A stretch of 64,000 nt of DNA from Saprospiraceae bacterium (GTDB lineage Bacteria > Bacteroidota > Bacteroidia > Chitinophagales > Saprospiraceae), in the NCBI GenBank assembly GCA_020628645.1, contig JAHDES010000022.1:30092-94091 (forward strand), given 5' to 3'. A program made the position numbers and the translations under genes. This document shows positions 55,891 through 63,935 of the stretch, piece after piece; within the stretch, counting starts at the first letter, position 1; each line of letters begins with the position of its first letter. The notes under the pieces were generated by a model, which had not been told where the DNA came from, did not search any database, and saw only the letters and a list, made by a program, of their open reading frames with translations.

Positions 55891-56607
55891 ATGGGAAGAG
55901 CATTTGAATATCGCAAAGCCAGAAAGATGAAGCGTTGGTCGGCTATGTCCAAAGCCTTTACGCGCATCGGAAAAGACATTGTCATTGCTGTAAAAGCAGG
56001 TGGTCCTGATCCTGAGACCAATGCACGATTAAGAGCGGTCATTCAAAACGCCAAGGCAGCCAACATGCCTAAAGATAATGTACAACGTGCGATTAAAAAA
56101 GCATCTGATAAGGATACCGCTGATTATAAAGAAATCACTTTTGAAGGCTATGCACCACATGGAGTGGCTGTATTTATTGAAGCAGCGACGGATAATAATA
56201 ACCGTACAGTTGCCAATGTTCGTTCGTATTTCAATAAATGTAATGGTAGTTTGGGTACTTCGGGCTCAGTTGGATTTATGTTTGACCATAATTGTCATTT
56301 CAAAATAAAAGATACAGAAGAAGGGATTGATTTGGAAGAAATGGAGTTGGAATTTATCGACCACGGAGCAGAAGAAATCTTCAAAGATGATGAGGGCGAT
56401 ATTATGATTTATGGTTCATTTGAAAGTTTTGGTGCGATTCAATCTGCTTTAGAAGAACAAAATTTAGAGATTGTAGAGTCTGGTTTTGAGCGCATTCCAC
56501 ACAATACCAAAGCTTTAACACCCGAACAACAAGCCGATGTGGAAAAATTATTAGAGAAAATAGAGGACGATGACGACGTTCAAAACGTTTACCATACAAT
56601 GGAGTAG
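55891..56607 (+). CDS. yebC: YebC/PmpR family protein
   Basis: 238 residues of the YebC/TACO1 family. MGRAFEYRKARKMKRW is the conserved start of the Bacteroidota subgroup; FTRIGKDIVIAVKAGGPDPETNARLRAVIQNAKAANMPKDNVQRAIKKA is the family core, and GTSGSVGFMFDH follows. Members were described as transcription regulators, and more recent work shows roles in relieving ribosome stalling at proline-rich stretches. A 142-bp foldback element separates it from the next gene. Confidence 0.95.
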   Translation: MGRAFEYRKARKMKRWSAMSKAFTRIGKDIVIAVKAGGPDPETNARLRAVIQNAKAANMPKDNVQRAIKKASDKDTADYKEITFEGYAPHGVAVFIEAATDNNNRTVANVRSYFNKCNGSLGTSGSVGFMFDHNCHFKIKDTEEGIDLEEMELEFIDHGAEEIFKDDEGDIMIYGSFESFGAIQSALEEQNLEIVESGFERIPHNTKALTPEQQADVEKLLEKIEDDDDVQNVYHTME

Positions 56608-56620
56608 TTATTTGAGTGTA

Positions 56621-56762
56621 TAGATCGCTTTGCTGAGAGAACAGAGATCGTGCGCTACGCTTACTAAGAGAAGAGAGATAATTAGTAAATTAAGCAAAGA
56701 ACTGTCTCTCTTCTCTCAACTTACGAAGTGAGTGGTCTCTACTCTCTCAGCAAAGCGATCTA
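56621..56762. repeat. 142-bp foldback element of the TAGATCGCT family, copy 2
   Basis: TAGATCGCTTTGCTGAGAGA (56621-56640) is perfectly inverted at 56743-56762. Inside, AGAGAAGAGAGA pairs with TCTCTCTTCTCT. The right half, read in reverse, matches 30838-30898. It begins 14 bp after the yebC stop, so on transcription it would form a long hairpin. Confidence 0.75.
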
Positions 56763-56819
56763 AAGAAAAAACGAAAACCGATATCCTATGAACAGAAAAT
56801 TACAAAATCCTCCAAGTCT

Positions 56820-57935
56820 ATGTGGATGACGACTATCATCATATGGACTGCTATCATTGCTACTAGCATCAATTTAGTGTATTGGTGGTTTATCTTTTCT
56901 CGATTGGCTTTTTATCAGGGGCAGTATACTCAAAATAGGAGTTTAGAAGAACCTCCAGTCTCCGTAATCATCTGTGCGAAGAATGAAGCAGAGAATTTAA
57001 AGAAGAACCTTCCCCATATTCTAAATCAAACCTACCGTTCCTTCGAAGTAATTGTCGTAAATGACGATTCTACCGACACTACCGCCCAAGTGCTCCTAGA
57101 TTTTCAACAGAAAAACCCTTATCTTCGTATTATAAATTTTACTAATACAAGTAAAAGTCAGGTTGGCAAAAAGTTTGCACTAACCGAGGGCATTAATGCT
57201 GCCCAACATGAAGTACTTTTGTTAACTGATGCTGATTGTCGCCCTACTAGCGAATTATGGATTAAAAAAATGCAACAGTTAATAAAAAATAAGATTGAAA
57301 TCGGTTTAGGATACGGGCCTTATTACAATACTAATGGTTTGTTGAATAAATTCATCCACTATGAAACCGTATATACTGCCATTCAATACTTCTCCTTTGC
57401 ACTCTGTGGACAAACATACATGGGAGTAGGTAGAAATCTCATCTACCGAAAATCCCTATTCCTACAGACTAAGGGCTTCACCAAACACCAACATATTGCA
57501 TCTGGCGATGATGATTTGTTTATTAATCAAGTTGCCACTCGACAAAATGTAGCCATTACGCTAGATTCGGATACGTTTATGTATTCTGATCCAAAAGAGA
57601 CGTGGCGACAATTTTATCGTCAAAAGATGAGACACCTCAGTACAGGAACGGTTTATCAACCCAAACATCAAGTACTATTAGGGCTTTTATCTTTGTCACA
57701 TTTTTTACATTATTTTTGTGTTTTTTATTTGATATTACAGTTTAGCACAATATTTGCAGGAGTCATATATATAGTAAGAATGCTTACTTTATTATTTTTA
57801 TATACATTTATACTAAAGAAGTTCCGATTACCTTCTTTATGGAAATGGATACCGACCTTAGATTTGATGTATATAATGTATTACGTAGTGTTTATTCCTA
57901 CATTAATTATCGGTAAAAAAAATCAATGGACGTAA
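56820..57935 (+). CDS. Membrane-bound family 2 glycosyltransferase
   Basis: 371 residues. An N-terminal membrane helix (about 3-26) is followed by the GT-A domain: PVSVIICAKNEAENLKKNLPHILNQTY, VIVVNDDSTDTT, LLTDADCRP (DxD), GDDDLFINQVA (ED-like acid) and a QFYRQKMRHLSTG motif that corresponds to QxxRW of processive enzymes but lacks the Trp. Three C-terminal helices (about 280-355) anchor it. It transfers a sugar from a nucleotide to a lipid or polymer acceptor; product unknown. It overlaps the following sigma-factor gene by 10 bp, so the two are cotranscribed and translationally coupled. Confidence 0.9.
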   Translation: MWMTTIIIWTAIIATSINLVYWWFIFSRLAFYQGQYTQNRSLEEPPVSVIICAKNEAENLKKNLPHILNQTYRSFEVIVVNDDSTDTTAQVLLDFQQKNPYLRIINFTNTSKSQVGKKFALTEGINAAQHEVLLLTDADCRPTSELWIKKMQQLIKNKIEIGLGYGPYYNTNGLLNKFIHYETVYTAIQYFSFALCGQTYMGVGRNLIYRKSLFLQTKGFTKHQHIASGDDDLFINQVATRQNVAITLDSDTFMYSDPKETWRQFYRQKMRHLSTGTVYQPKHQVLLGLLSLSHFLHYFCVFYLILQFSTIFAGVIYIVRMLTLLFLYTFILKKFRLPSLWKWIPTLDLMYIMYYVVFIPTLIIGKKNQWT

Positions 57936-58645
57936 AAACAGCAACAACAAGTACGGCTAACCTCTCCCCCCGTGCACGCGAAGACTATGACATGGTTTGT
58001 AAAGCCATCGACGGAGACCAAAGAGCTTATGCCACCCTCATGGATCGTTATCGCAATTCTGTTTACCACATGATGTTAAAAATGGTAAAAACTAGAGAAG
58101 ATGCTGATGACTTAACCCTTGAAGCTTTCGGAAAAGCTTTTAACAAATTACCAAGTTATGCACCTCGTTATGCATTTAGTACTTGGTTATTTAAAATTGC
58201 AATTAACAATTGTATTGACCACATCCGAAAAAAACGATTACATTTATTATCTATCGACGATCCGATTGAGCCCAACAGCGATCATGATTATTCCAATAAT
58301 CTACGTGCGCCAGCCCTCAATCCAGAAGAACAATTCATCCGTCTACAACGATTAGGTATGATGCGTTCGGTTATGGATAAATTAAGTGAGAAGTATCGTT
58401 TGATGATCGAACTTCGATTCTTTGAAGAATTAAGTTATGATGAAATTGCCAAAGAATTGGAAATTCCACTCGGTACGGTAAAAGCACAATTGTTCCGTGC
58501 AAAAGAAATTTTATACAATATATTACAGCAACCAGGCGCAGAAGCTTATCTAGAAACAACAAAGCGTCGCCCGAAAGGCGAACCACGCCGATGTGTGAAA
58601 CGTAAGAAAAAACGTATGGTCGCTATGGCAGCAAGTGCCAACTAA
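57926..58645 (+). CDS. ECF-type sigma-70 factor
   Basis: 239 residues. Region 2 (about 20-105): YATLMDRYRNSVYHMMLKMVKTREDADDLTLEAFGKAFNKLPSY, then FSTWLFKIAINNCIDHIRKKR. Region 4 (about 140-200): KLSEKYRLMIELRFFEELSYDEIAKELEIPLGTVKAQLFRAKEIL, a helix-turn-helix for -35-type recognition. A basic tail (KRRPKGEPRRCVKRKKKR) follows. No anti-sigma gene is adjacent; the upstream partner is a glycosyltransferase whose end overlaps this start by 10 bp. It may be a growth-related ECF factor of the Bacteroidota SigW/RpoE group; regulon unknown. Confidence 0.93.
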   Translation: MDVKTATTSTANLSPRAREDYDMVCKAIDGDQRAYATLMDRYRNSVYHMMLKMVKTREDADDLTLEAFGKAFNKLPSYAPRYAFSTWLFKIAINNCIDHIRKKRLHLLSIDDPIEPNSDHDYSNNLRAPALNPEEQFIRLQRLGMMRSVMDKLSEKYRLMIELRFFEELSYDEIAKELEIPLGTVKAQLFRAKEILYNILQQPGAEAYLETTKRRPKGEPRRCVKRKKKRMVAMAASAN

Positions 58646-58667
58646 AAGTACACGAAAGACTTTTTCA

Positions 58668-58712
58668 ATCAAAAAAGCCATCTATACTCAAAATATAGAT
58701 GGCTTTTTTGAT
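58668..58712. terminator. Bidirectional terminator
   Basis: ATCAAAAAAGCCATCTATA and TATAGATGGCTTTTTTGAT form a 19-bp perfect stem with a 7-nt loop and A/T tracts on both sides, between the sigma factor (+) and the small membrane protein (-). Confidence 0.9.
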
Positions 58713-58746
58713 AATTGGGTTAGAACGTAAATTTTGTATGGATGAA

Positions 58747-59001
58747 TTATGACCCTATCGTTGCATACAACCACACTAAAGAAACGACAGCTAACAAACC
58801 AAATAGAAAGTATACACCATAAACTTTACGCTTCCGTATTTGATCCGCTAATTGCATTCTGTTTCTGAACTGCTCTGTTTCTACAAATGTAGGGGGAATA
58901 GGAATGCCTTCTAAAGTATTAGATTTAGAAAAAAATGTATCTCTTTTCCATAATCTGCGGTTATTTTTTAAAACTCGGATAGCATCTATTTGGAATGACA
59001 T
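58747..59001 (-). CDS. Small C-terminally anchored membrane protein
   Basis: 84 residues: a basic soluble N-terminal part (MSFQIDAIRVLKNNRRLWKR, then TFFSKSNTLEGIPIPPTF) and one membrane helix (about 62-81; VYGVYFLFGLLAVVSLVWLYA). The N-terminal FQIDAIRVLKNNRRLWKR pattern is conserved-looking, but I do not recognise the family. It has its own transcription unit between a bidirectional terminator and the divergent cyclophilin gene. Confidence 0.65.
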   Translation of the reverse strand: MSFQIDAIRVLKNNRRLWKRDTFFSKSNTLEGIPIPPTFVETEQFRNRMQLADQIRKRKVYGVYFLFGLLAVVSLVWLYATIGS

Positions 59002-59183
59002 AATCTTTATTTTTTAGCTTAATAAGTCTACTTAAATTAATGAAAAAGACACTAAAATGCAGCTTTCCTCGACCAATCCAAGTAGAAACTCCCTAAAATG
59101 AATCGCAAGTCCATTTAAAAAAACAAGTTCTTTATAAAAAATTTTAGCATCAAAGAGCATATTATTTTATTTTAGGAATTCCT

Positions 59184-59191
59184 TACATTTG
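59184..59191 (+). promoter_or_regulatory. Candidate -7 element (TACATTTG) of the cyclophilin gene
   Basis: TACATTTG followed by TG fits the TAnnTTTG consensus and lies 56 bp before the ATG. No good TTG at -33 is present. Confidence 0.4.
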
Positions 59192-59247
59192 TGCATTCAA
59201 TAGTTTGAGTACATTTAACGAACTATTTCATTAAAAGATTTAGAATC

Positions 59248-59712
59248 ATGACAGCAAAACTACACACCGAAAAAGGTGTTATGACGATAGAATTTTATGT
59301 AAAAGATGCACCTAGAACAGTAGCCAATTTTGTAGAATTAGCAAGAGGAGGATTCTATGACGGACTTCAGTTTCACCGAGTTATTCCTGATTTTGTCATT
59401 CAAGGTGGTTGTCCTAATACGAGAGAAGGCGCAAGTGGACATCCAGGAACGGGTGGCCCTGGGTATAAAATTGATTGTGAACTTGATGGCGATAACCAAT
59501 ACCATGATCGAGGGGTCTTATCCATGGCGCATGCGGGTAGAAATACGGGAGGCTCTCAATTTTTTATTTGCCATAGCCGTACCAATACAGCTCATTTAGA
59601 TCGTAATCATACTTGCTTTGGTAAAGTGATTGAAGGCGAAGATGTGATTGATGATATTCGTGCAGGAGATGGTATTATAAAAATAGTCGTTGATGAAGAT
59701 TTAGATGTTTAA
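59248..59712 (+). CDS. Cyclophilin-type peptidyl-prolyl isomerase
   Basis: 154 residues, no signal peptide, so cytosolic. FHRVIPDFVIQGGCPNTREGASGHPGTGGPGYKID contains the catalytic Arg (FHRVI) and Phe/Gln. RGVLSMAHAGRNTGGSQFFICHSRTNTAHLDRNHTCFGKVIEG is the second signature, in which the tryptophan of human cyclophilin is His (HLD). It is the short bacterial PpiB type. It catalyses cis/trans isomerisation of prolyl bonds. A hairpin (59720-59747) follows the stop codon. Confidence 0.96.
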   Translation: MTAKLHTEKGVMTIEFYVKDAPRTVANFVELARGGFYDGLQFHRVIPDFVIQGGCPNTREGASGHPGTGGPGYKIDCELDGDNQYHDRGVLSMAHAGRNTGGSQFFICHSRTNTAHLDRNHTCFGKVIEGEDVIDDIRAGDGIIKIVVDEDLDV

Positions 59713-59719
59713 TACTTCT

Positions 59720-59747
59720 ATTTCTTGAAGGTGCTGCTTCAAGAAAT
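59720..59747. terminator. Hairpin after the cyclophilin gene
   Basis: ATTTCTTGAAG and CTTCAAGAAAT form a perfect 11-bp stem with a 6-nt loop, 8 bp after the stop codon. No T-tract follows, so termination is not certain. Confidence 0.55.
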
Positions 59748-59824
59748 ATCCCTCAAAGCACAAAATAACAATTCAAAATTGTGGGAGCGTTAAACCTCTC
59801 TTTCGATGAATTGTTATATTATCA

Positions 59825-60247
59825 ATGAGTACTAAAAATCATTCAAATTCTTCTAAGCATCCCGTTTTGCTCTTTGATGGAGTATGTAATCTTTGTAATG
59901 GTTATGTACAATGGCTCATTAAGCGTGATCCCAAAGGTGTTTTTCGATATGCTGCCCTCCAATCAGAACAAGGACAAGTCCTCTTAAAACAATATAACTT
60001 ACCGACCGACGAAATTAGTACAGTCGTCATGATTACTGATAATAAAGCCTACACTCATTCTGATGTGGGAATCGAAATTATGAGAATGTTAGGAGGATGG
60101 TATTATCCGTTTTATGTATTCAAATTAGTACCCAAATTTATCCGAAATCCTATCTATAACTGGATTGCTCGAAATCGCTACAATTGGTTTGGACAACAAG
60201 AAAGTTGTATGATTCCAACACCAGAATTGAAAGAGCGTTTTTTGTAA
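59825..60247 (+). CDS. DCC1-like thiol-disulfide oxidoreductase family protein (DUF393)
   Basis: 140 residues. PVLLFDGVCNLCNGYVQWLIKRDPKGVFRYAALQSEQG carries the DxxCxxC core of the family, with Cys near 20 and 23. VVMITDNKAYTHSDVGIEIMRMLGGWYYPF and IYNWIARNRYNWFGQQESC follow as usual. The fold is thioredoxin-like, but the exact function of the family is not settled. It has no operon partner. Confidence 0.9.
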   Translation: MSTKNHSNSSKHPVLLFDGVCNLCNGYVQWLIKRDPKGVFRYAALQSEQGQVLLKQYNLPTDEISTVVMITDNKAYTHSDVGIEIMRMLGGWYYPFYVFKLVPKFIRNPIYNWIARNRYNWFGQQESCMIPTPELKERFL

Positions 60248-60291
60248 ATGACTTAAAGTGTTTACTCAACGTTCAAAATCTAGCGGTAAAT

Positions 60292-60897
60292 TTAGGAAGT
60301 GAAAATATGTTCCTTTAAATAAGCTTCTATTTGATCGAATACATCAAAAAAAGGTTGCGCTTTTTTCATCACTTTTCCAATGACAATAGCTCCTTCTAAA
60401 GAGGCAAAAAGATAAAGCGCTTCTTTTTGAGGATCAATGTTGGATTTGAAGAAACCACTGGTTTTACCTTCTTCTAAAATGTGTTCTGTCGTTTGTAAAA
60501 CTTCTTTCACAAAGGACTTAGCCAATAGACGAAACTCATCTTGTGTATCATCCACTTCTGTAATCGTGTTCAGTAAAGGGCATCCACTCGCAAATTTAGG
60601 ATTGCTGACCATCTTTTTGTAATTGTAAAGAATACTCAATAATTTTTCTGGTGGATTTAAACTAGAGTTGATGGGCAAATTTTCTTTGATAATTGACTCG
60701 TAATTGTAGCGAAACACCGCTTTTGCCAAATCCATTTTAGAATTAAAATGGCGATAAATACCCCCCATTTGATAGCCCGTTGCCTCTACCAACATTTGCA
60801 TAGATGTACCAGCAATCCCATGCCGATTAAAAATAGGCGCAGATTTTTCAATAATCTCTTGTTTCGTTTTTGCCGCGTTTCTGGTAGTACGTTTCAT
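60292..60897 (-). CDS. TetR/AcrR family transcriptional regulator
   Basis: 201 residues. Residues about 9-58 are the helix-turn-helix domain (TKQEIIEKSAPIFNRHGIAGTSMQMLVEATGYQMGGIYRHFNSKMDLAKAVF). The C-terminal part (GCPLLNTITEVDDTQ and ALYLFASLEGAIVIGKV) is like the subgroup of QacR/YcdC-type repressors with a conserved FxSGCPLxN motif. Ligand and targets unknown. It is separated from the DUF7009 gene by the palindromic element at 61026-61135, which could hold its operator. Confidence 0.93.
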   Translation of the reverse strand: MKRTTRNAAKTKQEIIEKSAPIFNRHGIAGTSMQMLVEATGYQMGGIYRHFNSKMDLAKAVFRYNYESIIKENLPINSSLNPPEKLLSILYNYKKMVSNPKFASGCPLLNTITEVDDTQDEFRLLAKSFVKEVLQTTEHILEEGKTSGFFKSNIDPQKEALYLFASLEGAIVIGKVMKKAQPFFDVFDQIEAYLKEHIFTS

Positions 60898-61025
60898 GAT
60901 TCTATTATCCGACTTTCTGAGTTTAGCTAACTTGGAAGGTCTAACTCTTTGTACAAAAATAAGAAAATAGTTGCGCTCTTAAAAGGAATTTACTATTTTT
61001 GAGAGTGATTACTCTCTTAGGAACG

Positions 61026-61135
61026 GGGAGCAAACAAATTTACGTTTTCCTTCAATTAGAGAAGAGTATAAGTCATTGAAAATGACGTTAATCAAGCTAA
61101 TTGAAGGAATTAAGAAAGTAAATTTATTTCGACCC
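61026..61135 (+). repeat. 110-bp palindromic element, copy 2
   Basis: Centre GTCATTGAAAATGAC (61072-61086); AAATTTACGTTTTCCTTCAA on the left and AAGAAAGTAAATTTATT on the right form imperfect terminal repeats. It matches the reverse complement of 12215-12327. It ends 20 bp before the DUF7009 start. Confidence 0.8.
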
Positions 61136-61154
61136 AATTACTTAATAACTACTA

Positions 61155-61538
61155 ATGAAACTAAGAACCACTCACAATAGCATCCGTATACGTATACGAA
61201 AGTCAGAATTAACACAATTGCAAGAAAAGCAATGGGTAGAAGAAAGCATTCAATTTCCAAATGGTGTGCTTTTTACCTTTGCTTTAAAAATTCAGGAAAT
61301 CAAATCTTTAGTTGATGCCGATTTAGTGGACAATCAACTCGTTCTTTCTATTTCAAAAAAAGAAGCAACTAATTGGATCAATTCCAATCAAGTAGGTATA
61401 GAAACAAAGATTGATCTACCCAACAATGAACAATTACATCTACTCATTGAAAAAGATTTTCCTTGTCTAGATCGACCCAATGAAGATAAATCCGATACTT
61501 TTTGGGAGTTGGCAAACGATAATCCTGAAACGTGTTAA
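61155..61538 (+). CDS. DUF7009 family protein
   Basis: 127 residues: MKLRTTHNSIRIRIRKSELTQL at the front, and the WINSNQVGIETKID strand with the final ...PNEDKSDTFWELA tail containing CLDRPNEDKSD. This arrangement recalls small proteins (DUF7009) often encoded beside molybdopterin oxidoreductases in Bacteroidota. A role in cofactor handling is inferred from the context only. It is 109 bp upstream of the oxidoreductase, with two short hairpins between them. Confidence 0.7.
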   Translation: MKLRTTHNSIRIRIRKSELTQLQEKQWVEESIQFPNGVLFTFALKIQEIKSLVDADLVDNQLVLSISKKEATNWINSNQVGIETKIDLPNNEQLHLLIEKDFPCLDRPNEDKSDTFWELANDNPETC

Positions 61539-61560
61539 AGATAATATTTCTAAACTGATT

Positions 61561-61612
61561 GGTGAAGTTTCCTAACTTCACCGAAATATATCTAACGAGT
61601 TTCCCAACTCGT
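61561..61612. repeat. Two hairpins of the GAAGTT-TCCY-AACTTC family
   Basis: GGTGAAGTT-TCCT-AACTTCACC (61561-61582) and ACGAGTT-TCCC-AACTCGT (61595-61612) stand in tandem. The loop TCCY and the flanking TT/AA are conserved with the hairpin at 4209-4230 while the stems differ. They lie between the DUF7009 gene and the oxidoreductase gene. Confidence 0.6.
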
Positions 61613-61646
61613 AAAATATAATTTCCTAACGTTTAAACTAATATCC

Positions 61647-63935
61647 ATGTCCATCACCACACACAAATCAGCCTGTATTCTTTGTTCCATTAATTGCGGT
61701 ATCAATGTCGAAGCCGATCTTGAAAAAAGAGAAATCCTCAAAATTACAGGTGATAAGGATCATCCTACCTCACAAGGCTATATCTGTCAAAAAGCCACGC
61801 GCCTAAATTATTACCAAAGCCAAGAGCGCCTTACTTCACCGCTGCGCAAAAAAGAAGATGGTACCTTTGAAGAAATTTCATGGGATACCGCTATCCAAGA
61901 AATCGCGGATAAACTCGTTCACATTCGTGATACTTATGGGGGAACGAGTATTGCCTACGCTGGTGGTGGCGGACAAGGCAATCATTTGGCTCAATTATAT
62001 GCTAATACTTTTAGAAAAGTGTGTGGAACACATTATATCTACTCGTCTATTGCACAAGAAAAAACAGGGAATTTTTGGGTACATGGAAAATTATTTGGCG
62101 CGCAAAACTGTGTGTATGTTGAACCTATTGAAGATGCTGAATTTGGGTTGATTATCGGTGCAAATCCCATGCAATCACATGGTTTGTACAAAGCAAGACG
62201 AATAGTAGGTGAAATTTCTCGAGATAAAAATAGAACCTTAGTCGTCATTGATCCAAGAGAAACAGAAACGGCAAAAAAAGCAGATTATTTCCTTCAAGTT
62301 AAACCTGGAAGAGATGCTTGGTTGATGTCTGCGATGTTAGGAATTATGCTGCAAGAAGGTTTAGAAGATAAAGCCTTCATTGAAGAACACACCAATGGAT
62401 TTGAAGAAATGAAGCCTTATTTCATGGATATTCCAGTCCAAGAATATTGTGAAATTGCAGGAGTCGATTATGACATGGTACTCGAAGTAACGCGTAAAAT
62501 GTGTGCGGCTAAAACAGTAGCAGTGCGCTCAGATTTAGGGATTGAAATGAGTCTCAATAGTACCTTAAATGCCTATCTCAAACGATTACTCTTTTTAGTA
62601 ACTGGGAATTTTAATAAAAAGGGGACGAATCATTTAGCATCATGGTTTATGCCTGTTATCGGAAATACCAGAGAGGATCGTCAGCGTTATACACAAGTCA
62701 CTAAAACGCGAGAGATTGCTAAATTATATCCACCCAATGTATTGTCTCTAGAAATTGATACCGATCATCCCAAACGCCTCCGCGCCCTATTTGTAGATAG
62801 TGCTAATCCAGTACATAATTGGGCAGATACTCAAGCGCAAAAGAAAGCCTATAAAAAACTTGATATAATGGTGGTAGTGGATGTTTGTATGACAGAAACG
62901 GCGCGCGAAGCGCATTATATTTTACCTGCGGCCAATCAGTTTGAAAAATACGAAGCGACCTTCTTTAAAGAAAACATGTTCCATCTCCGCAAACCCATTT
63001 TTGCCCCCTTAGAAAACACCTTAGATGAACCAGAAATTTATACACGTTTGGTACGTGCGATGGGTGGTTTAGATGGAGTAGATTTTACGGCTTTAGAACA
63101 AGCAGCCATTGCAGATAACGAAAATCCAGGGAAAGGGATTTTCCAAGCTGCCATGATGCAAGCTTCTTTTACCATTCCTAATTTCAATGCCATTTCTCCG
63201 ATTGCTTTACGAGAATCATTAGGTAAAGTGATGCCAGAACAGTCTGGGAATGCTGCTTTTGCGTGGTTTGGGGCGCAATTGTATGCACAGAAATATCCAA
63301 AAGCAATTCGTCAAGCGGGTATTGAAGGAAAGGGAGGTGAATTGGGGAATATTATTTTTGATAAAATTCTGAATTCTCCTTCAGGCTTGATGTTAAGTGA
63401 ACATAAATACGAAGATACTTGGGAGTTGATGAAAACAAAAGATAAAAAAGTTAATCTTTCCATTCCAGAATTACTAGAAGATTGGCTTTTAAAACTTCCT
63501 AAAGTACTAGAAGAACAAGCGCAAATAGAAAAAGATTATCCCTATAATTTGATTAATGGAGAACGTCGGACTTATAATGCCAATACCGTTATTCGGAATC
63601 AAGAATGGGTCAAATCAGGATTAGAAGGAGCCTTAAAAATTCATCCAGAAGATGCCACTAAACATGGTATTCAAAAAGGCGATAGTGTTCAATTAACGAG
63701 CCGTGCAGGAAGTATAAAAATAGTTGCCACCATCACTGATGAAGTACAAAAAGGGGTGCTTTCTATGCCGCATGGACACGGAATGAATTATGGAAAAAAG
63801 AACTCGTATAAGGAAGTAGGAGCGATGCCAAATCAATTAACTTCTGCCACCTATTGCGATCCTTTAGCAAAAACACCGTATCATAAAAATGTGCGCGTGA
63901 AATTAGAAAAAATAGAGGAGGAAGTATTGGTGTAG
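61647..63935 (+). CDS. Molybdopterin-dependent oxidoreductase (formate dehydrogenase/nitrate reductase superfamily)
   Basis: 762 residues, no Tat signal, so cytoplasmic. The N-terminus binds a [4Fe-4S] cluster through CILCSINC and a later GYICQK. AGGGGQGNHLAQLYANTFRKVCG and GLIIGANPMQSHGLYKARRIVG belong to the first molybdopterin guanine dinucleotide (MGD) binding domains. RDLGIEMSLNSTLN-like and HYILPAANQFEKYEATFFKENMFHLRKP are in domain III. The final part (about 655-762; VQLTSRAGSIKIVATITDEVQKGVLSMPHGHGMNYG) is the MGD-binding beta-barrel. The active-site ligand (Cys, Ser, Asp or SeCys) is not obvious near 148, where SIAQEKTGN is found. Substrate unknown. Confidence 0.9.
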   Translation: MSITTHKSACILCSINCGINVEADLEKREILKITGDKDHPTSQGYICQKATRLNYYQSQERLTSPLRKKEDGTFEEISWDTAIQEIADKLVHIRDTYGGTSIAYAGGGGQGNHLAQLYANTFRKVCGTHYIYSSIAQEKTGNFWVHGKLFGAQNCVYVEPIEDAEFGLIIGANPMQSHGLYKARRIVGEISRDKNRTLVVIDPRETETAKKADYFLQVKPGRDAWLMSAMLGIMLQEGLEDKAFIEEHTNGFEEMKPYFMDIPVQEYCEIAGVDYDMVLEVTRKMCAAKTVAVRSDLGIEMSLNSTLNAYLKRLLFLVTGNFNKKGTNHLASWFMPVIGNTREDRQRYTQVTKTREIAKLYPPNVLSLEIDTDHPKRLRALFVDSANPVHNWADTQAQKKAYKKLDIMVVVDVCMTETAREAHYILPAANQFEKYEATFFKENMFHLRKPIFAPLENTLDEPEIYTRLVRAMGGLDGVDFTALEQAAIADNENPGKGIFQAAMMQASFTIPNFNAISPIALRESLGKVMPEQSGNAAFAWFGAQLYAQKYPKAIRQAGIEGKGGELGNIIFDKILNSPSGLMLSEHKYEDTWELMKTKDKKVNLSIPELLEDWLLKLPKVLEEQAQIEKDYPYNLINGERRTYNANTVIRNQEWVKSGLEGALKIHPEDATKHGIQKGDSVQLTSRAGSIKIVATITDEVQKGVLSMPHGHGMNYGKKNSYKEVGAMPNQLTSATYCDPLAKTPYHKNVRVKLEKIEEEVLV

